From positions 33,059,201 through 33,123,200 of the forward strand of contig OX940861.1 in assembly GCA_954871525.1 (NCBI GenBank): a DNA stretch of 64,000 nt, given 5' to 3'. Positions 45,281 through 57,494 of this stretch are shown here, one piece after another (within the stretch, counting starts at the first letter, position 1; each line of letters begins with the position of its first letter). The notes under the pieces are model-generated. The model did no database searches and had not been told where the DNA came from. It saw nothing but the letters and a program-made list of their open reading frames with translations. The position numbers and the translations under genes are program-made. This DNA comes from Parietaria judaica. Taxonomy: Eukaryota > Streptophyta > Magnoliopsida > Rosales > Urticaceae.

Positions 45281-48200
45281 TTCTCCATCATAAGCTTGAC
45301 TTGGCTCAAGGTTCTTTACGTTAAGCAGCTCTCGCATCTCCGCAATTTGACACAAGCTAGGCCCTTTGTAAGAATGGCCGTACGTTGCTCTCCGGTTCTG
45401 AGAAATTCTATGATGATCTCTCGCTTCTCCACACACTCACGAATAAAGTGAAAGAGAGTGTCAATATGTTTGCTCCGTCCATGAAACACTAGATTTTTCA
45501 TCAGTGCGATTGCAGACTTGTTGTCCACGTAGAAAGTCACTAGTTTCTGCTTGGCTCCACTCAATTCACTCAATAAGCTTCACAGCCACAACGCTTGACA
45601 CGACGATGTGGTTGGTGCCATGAACTCGGTTTCATTAGACGAAAGGGCCATAGTTCTCTACTTCTGAGACTGTCAGGTGATCAAATTCACGTTGAAGTAA
45701 AATGCCATACATCCGGTACTTTTCCTGTCATCAATGTCACCGGCTAGGTCACTGTCTGTGAAACCGACCAGTTCTTCAGCTCCATGTCCTCTTTTTTACT
45801 GTATCTCGTAGCTTGTCGTTCCGTTCACGTATTGAAAGATGTGCTTCACTGCCTGCTGGTGTAGACTAGAAGGCTTCTCCATGTAGCCACTCACCATCCA
45901 ACTACATATGAGATGTCAGATCGGGTGTGGGTTAGGTACTTGAAACCCCCGATGACACAACTATACTCCGCGGGATCAACTCGTGCTGCTTCAAAATGTT
46001 TCCCGAGTTGTAACTTTACCTCTATTGGCTACTTGATCGGGTTGAAATCCACCATCACGAACTGCTTCAGAATCTTCTTCGCATAGGCAGTCTGCCTTAG
46101 CGTGATGCATTCTTCATTTGATCAACCTCGATGGCAAGGTAGTTTGAGAATAGTCTAAGGTCGTTCATCTCGAACTCCTTCATGATCTGCTTCTTGAATT
46201 CATCTATGCCTTCTGCACTAGATCCAGTCACGATCAGGTCGTCGATATACACACCGACGATGAGGGCCTCCTCGTCTGGGCTCCTTGTGTAGACTGCTTG
46301 ATTTTTGGGAGCACTTCCCGAAACCAAGACTCTTCGTACTCTTGTCGAGTTGAGTGTTCCACGCAAGTGGTGCTTGTCTCAACCCATAAAGAGCCTTTGA
46401 AAACTTGTCCACCTTGTGTTCTGCGGTCTTGTCGACGAAGCCTTCCGGATGAGCAACATAGACTTCTTCTTCCAGTTCACCATTCAGGAACGCCGATTTG
46501 ACATATAGTTTACTATGTCGAGTCTGGCCACTAGAGCAAAGACTTCTTCAAAGTCTACTCCCTGCTTTTTTACGTAGCCCTTTGCGACCAACCTGGTTTT
46601 GTGCTAAAGGACTTTACCTTCTGAGTCCCTCTTAAGCTTGTAACCCATTTCAGACTAATGGAATTCTGACCTTTCTTTCTCGGTGGACTCTAGCTCCTTT
46701 ATTTGATTCTTCTTAATGGAATCTAGTTCTCTCTTCATTGCTTTTTGCCATTCTTTGTCGCTAGCTGCCTCGCGATAGTTGGTTGATTCTCTGCACTAAG
46801 CAGCAGGAGTTCCTTTGGGCTCAACTCAAGCTCCCGCGCTTCTCCACATACATTGGACAGGGGAAAAAAACCCCTGATCTATCCTTGATCGATGAGTCTC
46901 ATGAGCTGGTTCCTCCCGAACTAGCTCTCTCTGGAATTAGGGTGATCATCCTTTATCCTAAGTTTGGCGAGCCTAGTTGTTAGCTGGTTCCAGGCGAACT
47001 GGTTTCCGTCGAGCTGCGCGGTTCTAGTCCTTGGCTGGGATTTTCTCTCACTTCATGCTTAACCATCTTTTCCTCTTCGAGAATAAACTCCATTGAGTTT
47101 TGTTTGAGCTCTCCATTCTCATCATGCAAGTCCCACTTCTCTCCTCTTCAAACATGGTGTCTCTATTCATAGGCATTTTTCCACGTTGGGGGTCGTAAAA
47201 CCTGTGTGCCTTGCTTCCTTCTTCGGTTCTAAGGTACACCATTAGCTGTGTGCCTTGCTCTCTTGAGGAGTGGTCCCACAGTCTTCATATGTGTGGTGCA
47301 CCCAAACACCTTCAAATGCTCTAGATGAGGTTTCTTTCCATTCCATGCTTGGTAAGGAGTGTGTTTGCCTAGCGTCTTTGTCGGCAAGCGGTTCAATAGA
47401 TAGACAGCATGTCTAACTGCTTCTCCCCAAAAAATTTCCTGGACTTGCATGCTCTTCAGCAAACTCCTTGTTTTGTCCATCACAGTTTGGTTTCATCTTT
47501 CCCCACACTGTTTTGTTGGGGGCGTGTACGGCGAAGTGAGGTGGCATTCGACTCACTCTTCATCACAGAACTCTCTAAATTGTTGGGACGTGAACTCTCC
47601 ACCGCAATCTATTTTGAAGGTCTTCAAAGGCTTCAACTTCACGAGCCTCTTGAACTTTTTTAAGACTTCAAAGGCTCCATTCTTCTCCTTGAGCGTATAA
47701 ACCCATATCCAACAGTTGTAGTTGTCAACAAGTAGGAGAAAATACTTGGTTCTGGCTAGGGTTGCCGAGGTGATTGGACCACACAGGTCAGCGTGCACCG
47801 CTTGGAGGGGTCACTCTGCTCGAAACTTGGCCTTGATCAGAATTGGTATTCACACAGCTTGTTAGGGTGTTCAATCTTTGATACCCCAAAGGTTATCTTC
47901 TTCTCTCCCATCATCTAGTGCACGTAGATATTTACGTGCCCAAGCCGTGCGTGCCACAACCAAGCTACGTCTACTAGGGACAACATTAAGCAGACATGCT
48001 GGCCCGTCTACAGAAGTATCTTTTACAAACTATTCGGCCTTCTGTTCACCTTCATCAATAGGGCGCTACTCTGGTTCCACATATTCAAGTACGAGCCGGC
48101 CATAACCATTGTGTTGTCGACCTCCGTCATCTGACCGAGGCTGATGATGTTACTCTTCAAGTTCGGGATTTAGTACACTGTGGTCAAGAGCCGTTTGTCC

Positions 48201-48650
48201 CCGTTCTTGCACTGGAACAAGATGGATCCTCTGCTTCTTATTTTGACGATTGATTCATCGTCTAACTACACGCTCTATGTGATCTTCTCATCGAGATCTT
48301 CAAACTTTGCTCGCTCTCTCGTCATGTGGTTGCTCGCACCATTGTCTAAATACGAGACGGTGTAGAATCTCTTTTCTTTGTCTACGAGGAGGTTTGCAAC
48401 AACCTTGTTCTCGATCAGAAACACCGTCTCGGTTATCATCTTCTCTGAGCAGGGCTGCTTGGTAGTTATCGTCATCGAGCTGGGCTTAGTCTCTGCTTTC
48501 ATCAGCTTGTTTTCTGAGTCGATCTTTTATCTGATTGGTTCTCCCCAGGGCACGTCGTCTCTCTCGCTTACGATGCTCGTCTCCTCGTCTCTCCGCACTT
48601 CCACGTCGTTCTTCTGCTGAGCGGACATCAGCTTGGGTTCATCTTCATGG
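45281..48650 (-). pseudogene. copia-3 pol, broken
   Basis: RNase H is at 45316-45573 ([25 protein letters not shown]). RT pieces are at 46097-46412 (VYIDDLIVTGSS, FSKALYGLRQAPLAW). Integrase is at 47229-47798 (HADLCGP, DCGGEFTSQQF, LLNRLPTKTLGKHTPYQAW). Protease is at 48275-48400 (LDNGASNHMT). Deletions (for example near 46503, inside RT) and stops are frequent. The frame continues past RNase H as GECYNN into the LTR before a stop. Confidence 0.88.
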
Positions 48651-49538
48651 AATGTCGTTAAATTTTCTTTATCGCCGTACTAACAATTGTAGAACTTCAC
48701 TGTGCTCTTGTCTATTAAGATCGTGGTGCCATTGTGACAGGGTGAGGTGTTGTCGAGACCTCGTATATCACAACCACGCCCTTGTCCTCGGCCTCTACCA
48801 CGTGCTCGGTTATCTCCGCCATACCCACTATGACTCGACTAGCTTGAAGAAGACTCAGGTCCATAATTCTTCTTCTTCATGACCGTCCATTCTTCATGCG
48901 TGGGCAAGAGGTGCTTCTCCTCTTCTTTGTCGCTATAGCCCCGAATCATCTCCTCGTGGACTTTTAGATGACTGACAACCTCCTCGACAGACATAGTCTT
49001 GAGGTTGCCAAACTGTTTGATCGCCTTCAAGATCTGCATGTACCTGTGAGTTACAGATCTTAATAACTTCTTCACCATGGTCGTCTCGTCCACCTGTTCG
49101 CCTAGTGAGCAGATACTCGTTACAAGCGATGAAAGCTTCATAGCAAATTCGTCTACGACCGTCTCTCATACAGAGAACCTCAAACTCGCTCTTCAAGGTT
49201 TGAACCTTGGCTTCTCTGACGCGTTATACGCCCATGTGCATCGTCTGTAACGTCTCCCACACCTTTTTCGCAAAATCCTTCTCGGCCATCATGAGAAGGA
49301 CATCTTCCCAAACTCCCTGATAGATGGCGGTGAGAGCCATCCTATCCTTGCGTACTTCGACTTCTCCATCTTCTACGGTCTCCCAAATGTCTTGCGCCTG
49401 GAGATTCACCCGCATCTTCAACGCCCACACTGAGTAGGTGCTCGTTGTTAGCATCGGGTAATGGAGAGTCACGTTTCCTTCCTTACCGACCGTCATCGCC
49501 GTCGTATCTCCTCCGGTGGATTTTCTTGGTGACACCAT
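48651..49538 (-). pseudogene. copia-3 gag, broken
   Basis: The ATG is at 49538 on the - strand. The first part (49538-49224) is open: GNVTLHYPML, VWALKMRVNLQAQDIWE, LLMMAEKDFAKKVWETLQTM. A second piece runs 49141-48839 (QILKAIKQFGNLKTMSVEEVV). Frameshifts lie near 49150 and 49220. Confidence 0.88.
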
Positions 49539-49552
49539 GTGCTTTGGCTTAG

Positions 49553-49564
49553 ACTCTGATACCA
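49553..49564 (-). promoter_or_regulatory. copia-3 primer binding site
   Basis: On the - strand, TGGTATCAGAGT two bases after the CCAACA LTR end. One base differs from the TGGTATCAGAGC of the other elements. Confidence 0.88.
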
Positions 49565-49566
49565 AA

Positions 49567-49678
49567 TGTTGGTTCTGACTCTCCAGATCACTTTACGAAA
49601 AACGCCGCGCCGAATCGAAATGACAAACGGCACCGATCTATATAACACAGACACCATACCCTTGATAAACAAATCACT
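49567..49678 (-). repeat. copia-3 5' LTR, truncated
   Basis: Only about 112 bp of the 452-bp LTR remain. The similarity ends at AAATCACTT, and unrelated sequence follows. Confidence 0.85.
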
Positions 49679-49703
49679 TTCAAGATCATGTTCACAGGGA
49701 CCA

Positions 49704-50223
49704 CTACGGGTGAAAATTTTGTAACCGTTTCACAGTTTTTTCATGGTTCCGGTACCGGTCCTAGACCGGTTTCTTAAAAAATCCGGGAAATTTGGCTTAA
49801 AACTGGGAACCACTACTTCCCGGTTCCCGGTTTTCAGAATCAGGAACCAGAACCGGTACCTAAAAAATATTTCCCGGTTCTGGTTTTAAACTACATGTAA
49901 TTTTTAAGTTTTTAGTATGTCGTTTTTAGTGCAATATATATATTTTTATTGTCGTTTTTCATACTATATGTAATTTTTAATTACTAATTTTTTAAAAACT
50001 ACATGTCATTTTTAAGTCAAACACTTTTAGAACCGGGAAATTTAGAATCGGAACCGGTAAATTTGAATCGGAACCGTTACTGGAATAGGAACCGGGAAAT
50101 TTTTGAATCGGGAACCGTTACCAGAAGTGGAGCCGTAACCGGAACTGTTACCCAAAAAAAATCTCGATTTTTCGAAACAGGGACGAAAAAAAGCTAATTT
50201 CCCGGTTCCAGTTTCACCCCTAG
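49704..50223. mobile_element. hAT-like MITE rich in GGAACCGG words
   Basis: The ends CTACGGGTGAAAA and, reverse complemented, CTAGGGGTGAAAC match at 11 of 13 positions. The interior is a dense array of GGAACCG, CGGGAAATTT and their inverses. About 520 bp, non-coding. No clear 8-bp duplication (AGGGACCA against TTACCAGC). Confidence 0.6.
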
Positions 50224-50289
50224 TTACCAGCATTGGAGCCACAATATGAGCATCAAAACCGGGTTCAAGATCAGACTGTGACAAGTCAT

Positions 50290-50468
50290 ACCTTCAGGGG
50301 GAGTTCTTGAACTTAGCTATCTTACATTGTATTTGTAAATTGATCTTGTAATCCTTTTTCATGGTGATTAATTTGGGCGAGTGCCCCATAAAGTAGATGA
50401 GTATCGAACTGCGTAACCAAAATATCGTGTGTTCTTTACTTTACATGCTTATATTTTGGTAGCTATAA
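50290..50468 (+). repeat. LTR fragment with polypurine tract, cut by the gypsy insertion
   Basis: CAGGGGGAG at 50296-50304 looks like a polypurine tract. The following sequence ends with CGAACTGCGTAACCAAAATA and GTGTTCTTTACTTTAC, similar to the tail of the probable solo LTR at 31252-32028. The gypsy element interrupts it at 50469. Confidence 0.5.
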
Positions 50469-51004
50469 TGATGCGGACCGATCCACCAACGAACAAGCAT
50501 TGACGTTTTTGGAGCGTTTGGAGCTACTTGAGGGGCGCTCACAAAAGACGTAACTTTGAGCGGCCATATCTTTTGATTCGGGTGTCCGTTTTGGACGAAT
50601 TACGTATCTATTTGAAGCTACGGATGTTATCTACGCGAATCTGGGCTTCTCTCTGGATGATATCGAGTTTGGGGCTCTAAAAACGCTGTTTTATCTTGTT
50701 TTGTTTGGTTTTAAGTTTTGAGGGCATTGATGTCATTTTTTTTGTTTATTGTCGTTGTGGCTCTAGGACTTCATGTTGGGCTGAGGTATTAAACCCCATT
50801 TTCATTTTATTCTGCCATTTTGGATGAAATAGAAGAACAAAATACTTTTTTTAGTTTTTTCCCCAAATTCGATTTCTTAGATATTTTCGATTTTGATGCC
50901 CAAACTTAGTATTCGAGTGTGTTGAATCAACAAGTTTCGGAAGGATTTTGATTGCGCATTTGTACGCTGAATCAATAATCAAAATTATTTTTCTTGTTGC
51001 GTCA
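50469..51004 (+). repeat. Gypsy 5' LTR
   Basis: 536 bp, TGATGCGG...GCGTCA. Confidence 0.93.
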
Positions 51005-51006
51005 TT

Positions 51007-51018
51007 TGCTATCAGAGC
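51007..51018 (+). promoter_or_regulatory. Gypsy primer binding site
   Basis: TGCTATCAGAGC, two bases after the LTR end. It matches the tRNA-iMet type TGGTATCAGAGC except for one base. Confidence 0.75.
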
Positions 51019-51037
51019 TTACGTGAAGATCTTGGTC

Positions 51038-52090
51038 ATGGCACCACGGAGGACGGCTCAACGGCGTCAGAGGGTGGATGAAGTTTTTGAAAGGGACGAC
51101 CAAAATCAGATGCTTGAGGAGCAGGTTCGGCGAGTTTTAGCGGACCAAAGGGAGCAGATTATCGATGAGATAACTTAACGGCTGGTGACAATCTTCGGTC
51201 CATATCAGCCAGATCGCCGTTCGCGGGATTCGGTTGTAGATCTGTCAGAAGATGAAGAGACGCTCGACGAAAATCCGTGGAACCGTCCCTGACCTCAGCG
51301 AAACCAAGAAGGTGAAGATCGAAGGTGGGAATCTGGAATTAAGACTGATGTTCTAGAATTTCACAGAAGTCTTCAAGCCGAGGAGTTTCTCGATTGGCTT
51401 TCGACGGTCGAAGAAATTCTGGAATTTCGGGGAGATCCTGACGAGAGACGAGTCGCACTAATTGCTACGAGGCTTCAAGCTTGTGCAATGGCGTGGTGGC
51501 ACCAATTGAAACTTACCCGGAATCGGATGGGTAAACCAAAGATTTCGTCGTGGGAGAAGATGAAGAAGCACCTTCTAGTGGCGTTCTTCCCGTACAATTA
51601 TCAGAGGTTAATGTACCAACGTTTGCAAAATCTACGGCAAGGATCTCGAACGGTCGAAGAGTACACGCCGGAGTTTTACCAATTGCTCTCGCGGAACGAA
51701 GTACAAGAGACCGAGGATCAACTCTTTGCAAGGTACATTGGTGGTTTAAAATTTCAGATTTCGGATACGGTTAATATGTTTGATCCAATTTCGGTTTCTG
51801 CGGCTTTTCAAAGAGCTCTTTCGGTGGAAAAAACAAGCGCGTCGTAGCACTTCTTTGACTCAATTTACTAATCCATCTGCTAGTGTGCGATCAGAAACGG
51901 ATAAACCCGAAAATCCCGGCTTCTCACATGGGGGACCGACCAGATCCGTCGCGGATAAACTAGCTCACCCCGGCTTCACAGGAGCAACCTTAACACCGTA
52001 AAGTGCTTTGGATGTGGAGAACAAGGTCCCCGGCAAGTTGATTGCAAGAAAGTCGGAAAAAGGGTTCATATTGTCGACGAACCCAGCGAA
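51038..52090 (+). pseudogene. Gypsy gag, broken
   Basis: The ATG is at 51038. The frame continues as a retrotransposon gag (FLDWLSTVEEILEF, ACAMAWWHQLK, YNYQRLMYQRLQNLRQG). Stops lie at 51176-51178 and near 51289, and a frame change lies near 51820-51850. The zinc knuckle near 52008-52049 reads CFGCGEQGPRQVDC: the histidine of the CCHC motif is replaced by proline. Confidence 0.9.
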
Positions 52091-55000
52091 GAAGTGGGAG
52101 TCGACGAGCAGCCCATGTATGACGAGGAGTTCGTTGAGGGTGACGTGGGACTCTCATTGGTTGTGCGCAGGTCATGTTTAACGCCCAAAGCACCCGAAGA
52201 AGAGTGGCTGCAAAATAACATCTTCCAATCGACGTTCACTGTTCTGGGTAAAGTGTGTTGGTTCGTTATCGACGCAGGCAGTTGTGAGAACATTGTCTCG
52301 GAGGAGGCAGTGAAGAAACTGAATGTCAAAACCGAGCAGCACCCAAAGCCGTACAAGCTCGCTTGGCTGAAACGAGATGATGAGGTAACGGTCTCGAGAC
52401 TTGCTTTGATTTCGTTTTATGTTGGTGCGAAATACCGTGATGAAGTTTGGTGTGATATGGTGAACATGGATGCGTGTCATTTGTTGCTTGGTAGACCATG
52501 GCCGTTTGACAGGAAAGTAATTCACGACGGTCGAGTAATTCTTACAGCTTTGTGTTTGAAGAAGTAAAGATCGTCTTGGTGCCGAGCAAGTCCGTCGAGA
52601 AAGCTGTTACGGATCAAACAACGGTGAGCGGTACGAGAGCGAATCTCTTGACCATGGCGCAATTCGGTGAAGAGATAAAGACTTCTGACGTGGTTTACGT
52701 GTTTCTCGGGAAAGAAGTGTCCGAGAACAGCCCCATTCCCGATGCGGTAGCTCCATTACTTACCGAGTTCGCGGACGTGTTCCCCGACGAGCTGCTCGAC
52801 GGACTCCCTCCTCTCCGTGATATTCAGCATCGTATCAATTTGGAACCGGGATCTGCCCTTCCCCACCGACCACACTACCGAATGAGTCCGAGCGAGCACG
52901 AGGAGCTTCAGAGACAAGTTGAGGAGCTGCTCGCAAAGGGGCACATCCGAGAAAGCATGAGCCTTGTTGCGGTTCCAGCTTTGTTGGCGCCGAAGAAGGA
53001 TGGTTCTTGGCACATGTGTGTGGATAGCTGAGCGGTCAATAAAATCACCGTGAGGTTCCATTTTCCCATTCCACGCCTTGATGATTTATTGGATCAGATT
53101 AGTGGCACCAAGATCTTTTCGCGTTTGGACTTGAAGAGCGGGTATTATCAGATCCGGATGCGACCCGGAGATGAGTGGAAATCGGCGTTCAAGACGCGCG
53201 AGGGGTTGTATGAGTGGATGGTGATGCCATTCGGTTTGTCTAACGCCCCGAGCACATTTATGCACGCGATGAACCAGCTTTTACGACCATTCATTGGCCG
53301 GTTCGGCGTCGTTTATTTCGACGTTATTTTTATCTACAGCGCCAACCCAGAAACGCACCTTGAGAATTTGCGAGGGGTACTTTGTGTATTGAGGAGCGAA
53401 CAGTTTTACGCCGCGATGAAGAAGTGTGTGTTTATGAAGACCGAAGTATTATTTTTGGTATATGTTATCTCCGGTGATGGATTACAAGTCGACCAAAAGA
53501 AGGTCGATGCTGTTTGGAATTGGCCTAGGCCAAAATCGATCACAGAGGTACGGAGTTTTCACGGTCTTGCTTCATTTTATAGGCATTTTGAGCCACATTT
53601 CAGCGAGATCATGGCTCCGATCACAGATTTCATGCGAGGGACCCAATTCGGGTGGACAAGCAAAGCCGAGGCAGCATTCGTACGGATCAAAGAGCGCCTC
53701 ATAACCGCGCCCATTCTGGTCCTTTCGGATTTCTCACTACCGTTCGAGCTGCACACCGACGCATCGAAGACGGGGATAGGGGTTGTTCTTAGTCAGAGTG
53801 GGAGACCTGTCGCGTATTATAGTGAGAAGGTGTCTGGTGCCCGACATAATTACAGCACTTACGACGTCGAGTTCTACGTTGTGGTTCAAGTCGTCAAGCA
53901 TTGGATAAATTACATATTTCACCACGAGTTTGTGTTGTGCACTGACCACGACTCTCTCCGACACCTTCACCGCCAAGACAAGGTATTAGCCCGATATGCG
54001 AGGTGGGTTTCGTTCCTCGAAGGGTTCACTTTCGTCGTGAAGCACAAAGCGGGTGTCACCAACCGCGTTGCCGATGCCCTCAGTCGTCGGACCAGTTTAT
54101 TAGTCACCATGAGAGTCGAGGTACCCGGGTTTGATTTTTTCAGAGATTTATTCTCTGTTGACCCTTATTTCTCGACGATTCTCGAAGACTTCAAATTTGG
54201 CAAGCGGTCGGATTTCCTACTCCATAACGGGTTTCTTTTCTGCGGAACCCAATTGTGTGTTCCTGAATGTAGTCTGCGCCTCCATATTATCCAGGAACTT
54301 CACGGGGAGGGACACGTGGGTCGAGATCGGACCTTACAGCTTGTTCAGTCCTTGTACTTTTGGCCTGGATTGCGAAGCGAGGTCGAGAAGTTTGTCCAGC
54401 GCTGCCGTATTTGTCAGATGTCGAAGGGCGTGGCCACCAACGCCGGGTTATATATGCCGCTTCCTGTTCCCTCAATGTCATGGGCTGACATCAGCATGGA
54501 TTTCATGTTGGGTCTGCCCCGTACTCAGCGTGGAAACGACTCAATCTTTGTCGTGGTCGACCGATTCTCTAATATGGCGCACTTTATTCCGTGCAGAAGA
54601 CGACGGATGTTGTGAACGTGGCACAGTTGTTCTTTCATGATGTCTACCATCTCTACGGCCTACCCACCTCCATCGTGTCCGACCGTGACACAAGGTTCAT
54701 CAGTCACTTTTGGCCTAGTTTGTATCAAATGGTGAATACAAAGCTCAACTTCAGCAGCACCTATCACCCGTAGACAGATGCGCAAACAGAGGTGGTTAAC
54801 CGTTCCCTCGGTAATCTCCTCCGCTACCTTGTTGGTGACAATCCGAAGACCTGGGATAAAAAATTAAGTCAAGCAGAATTTGCGCACAATCACGTCGTCA
54901 ATCGGAGCACGGGTTTCAGTCCCCTCCAGGTCGTTTACTCGGCACAGCCTCGAGGACCACTTGACCTTGTTCCGCTGCCCAAAAACACCAAGGTACATGG

Positions 55001-55396
55001 AAAAGCTTCCGTTTTTTTTTTTCAGGGCTGCTCGAAACTCACAAAGTGGTGCACAAGAACTTGTCTTCCGCCAATAGCCGCTACAAGAAGCACGCCGATC
55101 AAGGGCGCCGACATGTCGAGTTCAAAGTGGGAGACTTCGTTTGGGCTATCTTGACAAAGGAACGCTTCTCAATTGGTGAATACAACAAGCTCGCTGCTAA
55201 GAAGATTGGCCCTGTCGAGATCACCGAGAAGATCAACCTTAATGCCTACCGGCTAAAGCTTCCGAGCCACATTCGCACCGCCGATGTGTTCAACGTGAAG
55301 CATCTTATTCCATTCCACGGCGACTCCTCCAACGAGGAAACGGAGCAGACTTCGAGGATGAACTCTTTCCACCCCGGAGAGCATGATGCGGACTGA
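52091..55396 (+). pseudogene. Gypsy pol (protease-RT-RNase H-integrase), broken
   Basis: The retropepsin-like domain (about 52200-52400) has FVIDAGSCENIVS. RT runs 52790-53500: LDLKSGYYQIRM, MPFGLSNAPSTF, and the active site reads YFDVIFIYS, with valine in place of the second catalytic Asp. RNase H is at 53740-54090 (HTDASKTGIGVVLSQ, ADALSRR). The integrase zinc finger (H-H-C-C) is at 54280-54425, and the core has D residues at DISMDF and VSDRDTRF. Stops: 53029-53031 (TGA), 54613-54615 (TGA), 54771-54773 (TAG), plus a frameshift near 52556. A short frameshift near 55010-55050 precedes the C-terminal FNVKHLIPFHGDSS segment. The last stop, at 55394-55396, lies 11-13 bp inside the 3' LTR. Confidence 0.92.
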
Positions 55397-55916
55397 TCCA
55401 CCAACGAGCAAGCATTGATGTTTTAGGAGCGTTTGGAGCGACTTGAGGGGCGCTCACAAAAGATGCAACTTTTAGTGGCCATATCTTTTGACTCGGGTGT
55501 CCGTTTGGACGAATTACGTATGGATTTGAAGCTATGGATGTTATCTAGGCGAAGTTGGGCTTCTCTATGGAAGATATCGTGTTCTGGGCTCTAAAAATGC
55601 TATTTTTTCCTGTTTCGTTTTGGTTTTAAGTTTTGAGGGCATTTATGTGATTTTTTTGTTTATTGTCGTTGAGGCTCTAGGACTTCATGGTGGGCTGAGG
55701 TATTAAACCTCATTTTCATTTATTCTGTAGTTTTGGATGAAATAGAAGAACAAAAGACTTTTTTTAGTTTTTTCCCCAATTTCGATTTCTTAGAGATTTT
55801 CGATTTTGATGCCCAAACTTGGTATTTGAGTGCGTTGAATCAACAAGTTTCGGAAGAATTTCGATTGGGCATTCGTGCGCGGAATCAACAATCGAATTCG
55901 GTTTTCTCGCTGCGTC
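55384..55916 (+). repeat. Gypsy 3' LTR
   Basis: 533 bp, TGATGCGG...GCGTCA. Its first bases encode the last codons and the stop of the integrase frame. Confidence 0.93.
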
Positions 55917-56135
55917 ATATAGTTTACTCTGCTCAAACTAGGGAAAACTGATCTTACAAAACATTATTAACTATAACATGCATGAATTGTTATCGAAGAA
56001 ATATACACATTTATTAGCCAATGCAAAAAACATATTTGCAATTCCTTATGAATTTCGGGACTTCTGATATTCTTCTCAACTTTGACAACGATATGTATAA
56101 CAATTAGCTCAACACTATTAAAATGTTCGGAGCTA
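55917..56135. other. Spacer between gypsy element and kinase exon
   Basis: AT-rich, no feature recognised. It probably contains the 3' untranslated region of the kinase gene. Confidence 0.5.
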
Positions 56136-56438
56136 TCAACGAGCTTCTACACCTGTACATGTGACGCCATTCATGGATACGGCTTCTTTACAAACTATTT
56201 GGCCCCCGATTGCAGTAATTCTGTTCTTGAAAACAAACGCAGGTTGTTTCGGGGTAGGCAAAGTGGAGTCATTTCCCAACATGGAAACGACGGTCGACAT
56301 GTTTGGACGATCGTCTGCGTAATCTTGCGCGCACAACAGCCCAATTTGGAGGCACTTTAGAGTTTCGCCAACAAACGATTCGTCTAGAAAAGGGTCCACA
56401 AGCTGCAAAGATCTTCCTTCTTTCCATACTTCCCAAAC
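56136..56438 (-). pseudogene. Last exon of an S-domain receptor-like serine/threonine kinase (fragment in this window)
   Basis: On the - strand, after an acceptor ATGCTTCAG|GTTTGGG, about 100 codons run to TGA at 56136. They match the C-terminal end of G-type lectin S-receptor-like kinases: VWKEGRSLQLVDPFL, the kinase subdomain XI stretch CLQIGLLCAQDYADDRPNMSTVVSMLGND with its conserved Arg, then PTPKQPAF and a variable tail ending VEAR (DUF3403-type). The exon itself has no stop. Upstream exons are not in the 560 bp before copia-4, so either the gene continues beyond the transposons past 64000 or this is a stranded gene fragment. Such kinases sit in the plasma membrane; the ligand is unknown. 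Confidence 0.82.
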
Positions 56439-56998
56439 CTGAAGCATGGTTTGCATCACCAACATGTTGAATTTTCTTTAAGTGGAGTGGTTTGATATTT
56501 AAAGAGAAAATTCACTACCTACACTTAAATTTATTTTAAATTCGAAATATGCATTCAAAAGTTACTGAATTCTTGAACTACCCTCTTCTACTATTTACGT
56601 ATCAAAATATTCATTTTGAATGAAAAATAAAATAAAATCAAGAACTCTAGTTTGCGTATTTAATTTGGTCATAACTCACTAAATACTTGTTTAAATTTGT
56701 ACAATAAAACTCTCATTTTCAAGCTAATATAAATATCTATAATTTAACGACATCGTATATTTAACAGTATATGAGCACTAATTAATTTCTTTAAAAAAAT
56801 GTTATTTGGTATCTTTTCACTGTATTAAACATTGCTAATTACGAAATATTTGAAAACTAAAAGGTTTGATATCTTTCTTTTTATCTTTAAAATGGGAGTT
56901 GAATCGCAAATTTAGAATATAAATGAATTATATAAAGTCAAATACAAAAAAAATTGTGCATATCACCAATCTAATAACTTCGATATTGAGGATAAAAC
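56439..56998. other. AT-rich sequence upstream of the kinase exon (likely intron)
   Basis: No coding match on either strand. On the - strand it ends in the acceptor of the kinase exon, so it is probably the last intron of that gene. Confidence 0.5.
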
Positions 56999-57494
56999 TG
57001 TTGGATCTCAATTCACAGATCTGCAAAGAACACGAATAACACCAAAGAAAACTCGAACAGAAAATTGAAGAGCACAAACTTTTGAGAGAAGAAATTCTCT
57101 ATTGATAATCGAAGACAAATACAAGATAAACTTAAACTCTAATGGACTCAGCTCTCTTCAAAGCGTACATGCTACGTATATTTATAGTCTCACATAGGCG
57201 AAACCCTAGCTCAACCGAATCGCAAAAAATCGGGAAAATACCCTAAACAATCTCGTCAAATCTTTGACTCGATCTTTGCTTGCTCCTTAAGCTACGCACT
57301 TTCCATTTCATTCCCGGACAACTTCTCTGTCCCCGAGCTGGCCTGCTCGTATTCCCCGAGCTGGACTTACCTTCTGTCCGGACGTTCAGCTCATGTTCAC
57401 CCGGGCTGGGCTGAACTCTTGTCCGTCCTAGGTTTTGGTCGGTACCCGGGCTGACTTCCTCTGTGTGACGGACTAAGTCAAGCTTAAGCTCACA
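56999..57494 (-). repeat. copia-4 3' LTR
   Basis: 496 bp, TG...CA, clearly related to the copia-1 LTRs but more diverged. The polypurine tract (TTCTCCCCCG on the plus strand) follows at 57495. The 5 bases before it (AAAAC) are a candidate target duplication that cannot be checked here. Confidence 0.92.

Larger units (their letters stand above)
44829..49678 (-). mobile_element. Ty1/copia LTR retrotransposon (copia-3), defective
   Basis: The 3' LTR (44829-45280) and a truncated 5' LTR (49567-49678) share GATC(A/G)CTTTAC and CCGCGCCGAATCGAAATGAC. The primer binding site is at 49553-49564. Between them, on the - strand, are gag, protease, integrase, RT and RNase H pieces related to copia-1 and copia-2 but in many frames. 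The LTR sequence differs from that of the other copia elements, so this is a distinct family of the same lineage. Confidence 0.92.
50469..55916 (+). mobile_element. Ty3/gypsy LTR retrotransposon, full-length but defective
   Basis: The LTRs 50469-51004 (536 bp) and 55384-55916 (533 bp) both start TGATGCGGAC and end GCGTCA. They are flanked by TATAA (50464-50468) and TATAG (55917-55921), a duplication with one mismatch. Order gag, protease, RT, RNase H, integrase is that of Ty3/gypsy. At least five stops interrupt the polyprotein. No chromodomain was recognised. Confidence 0.95.
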
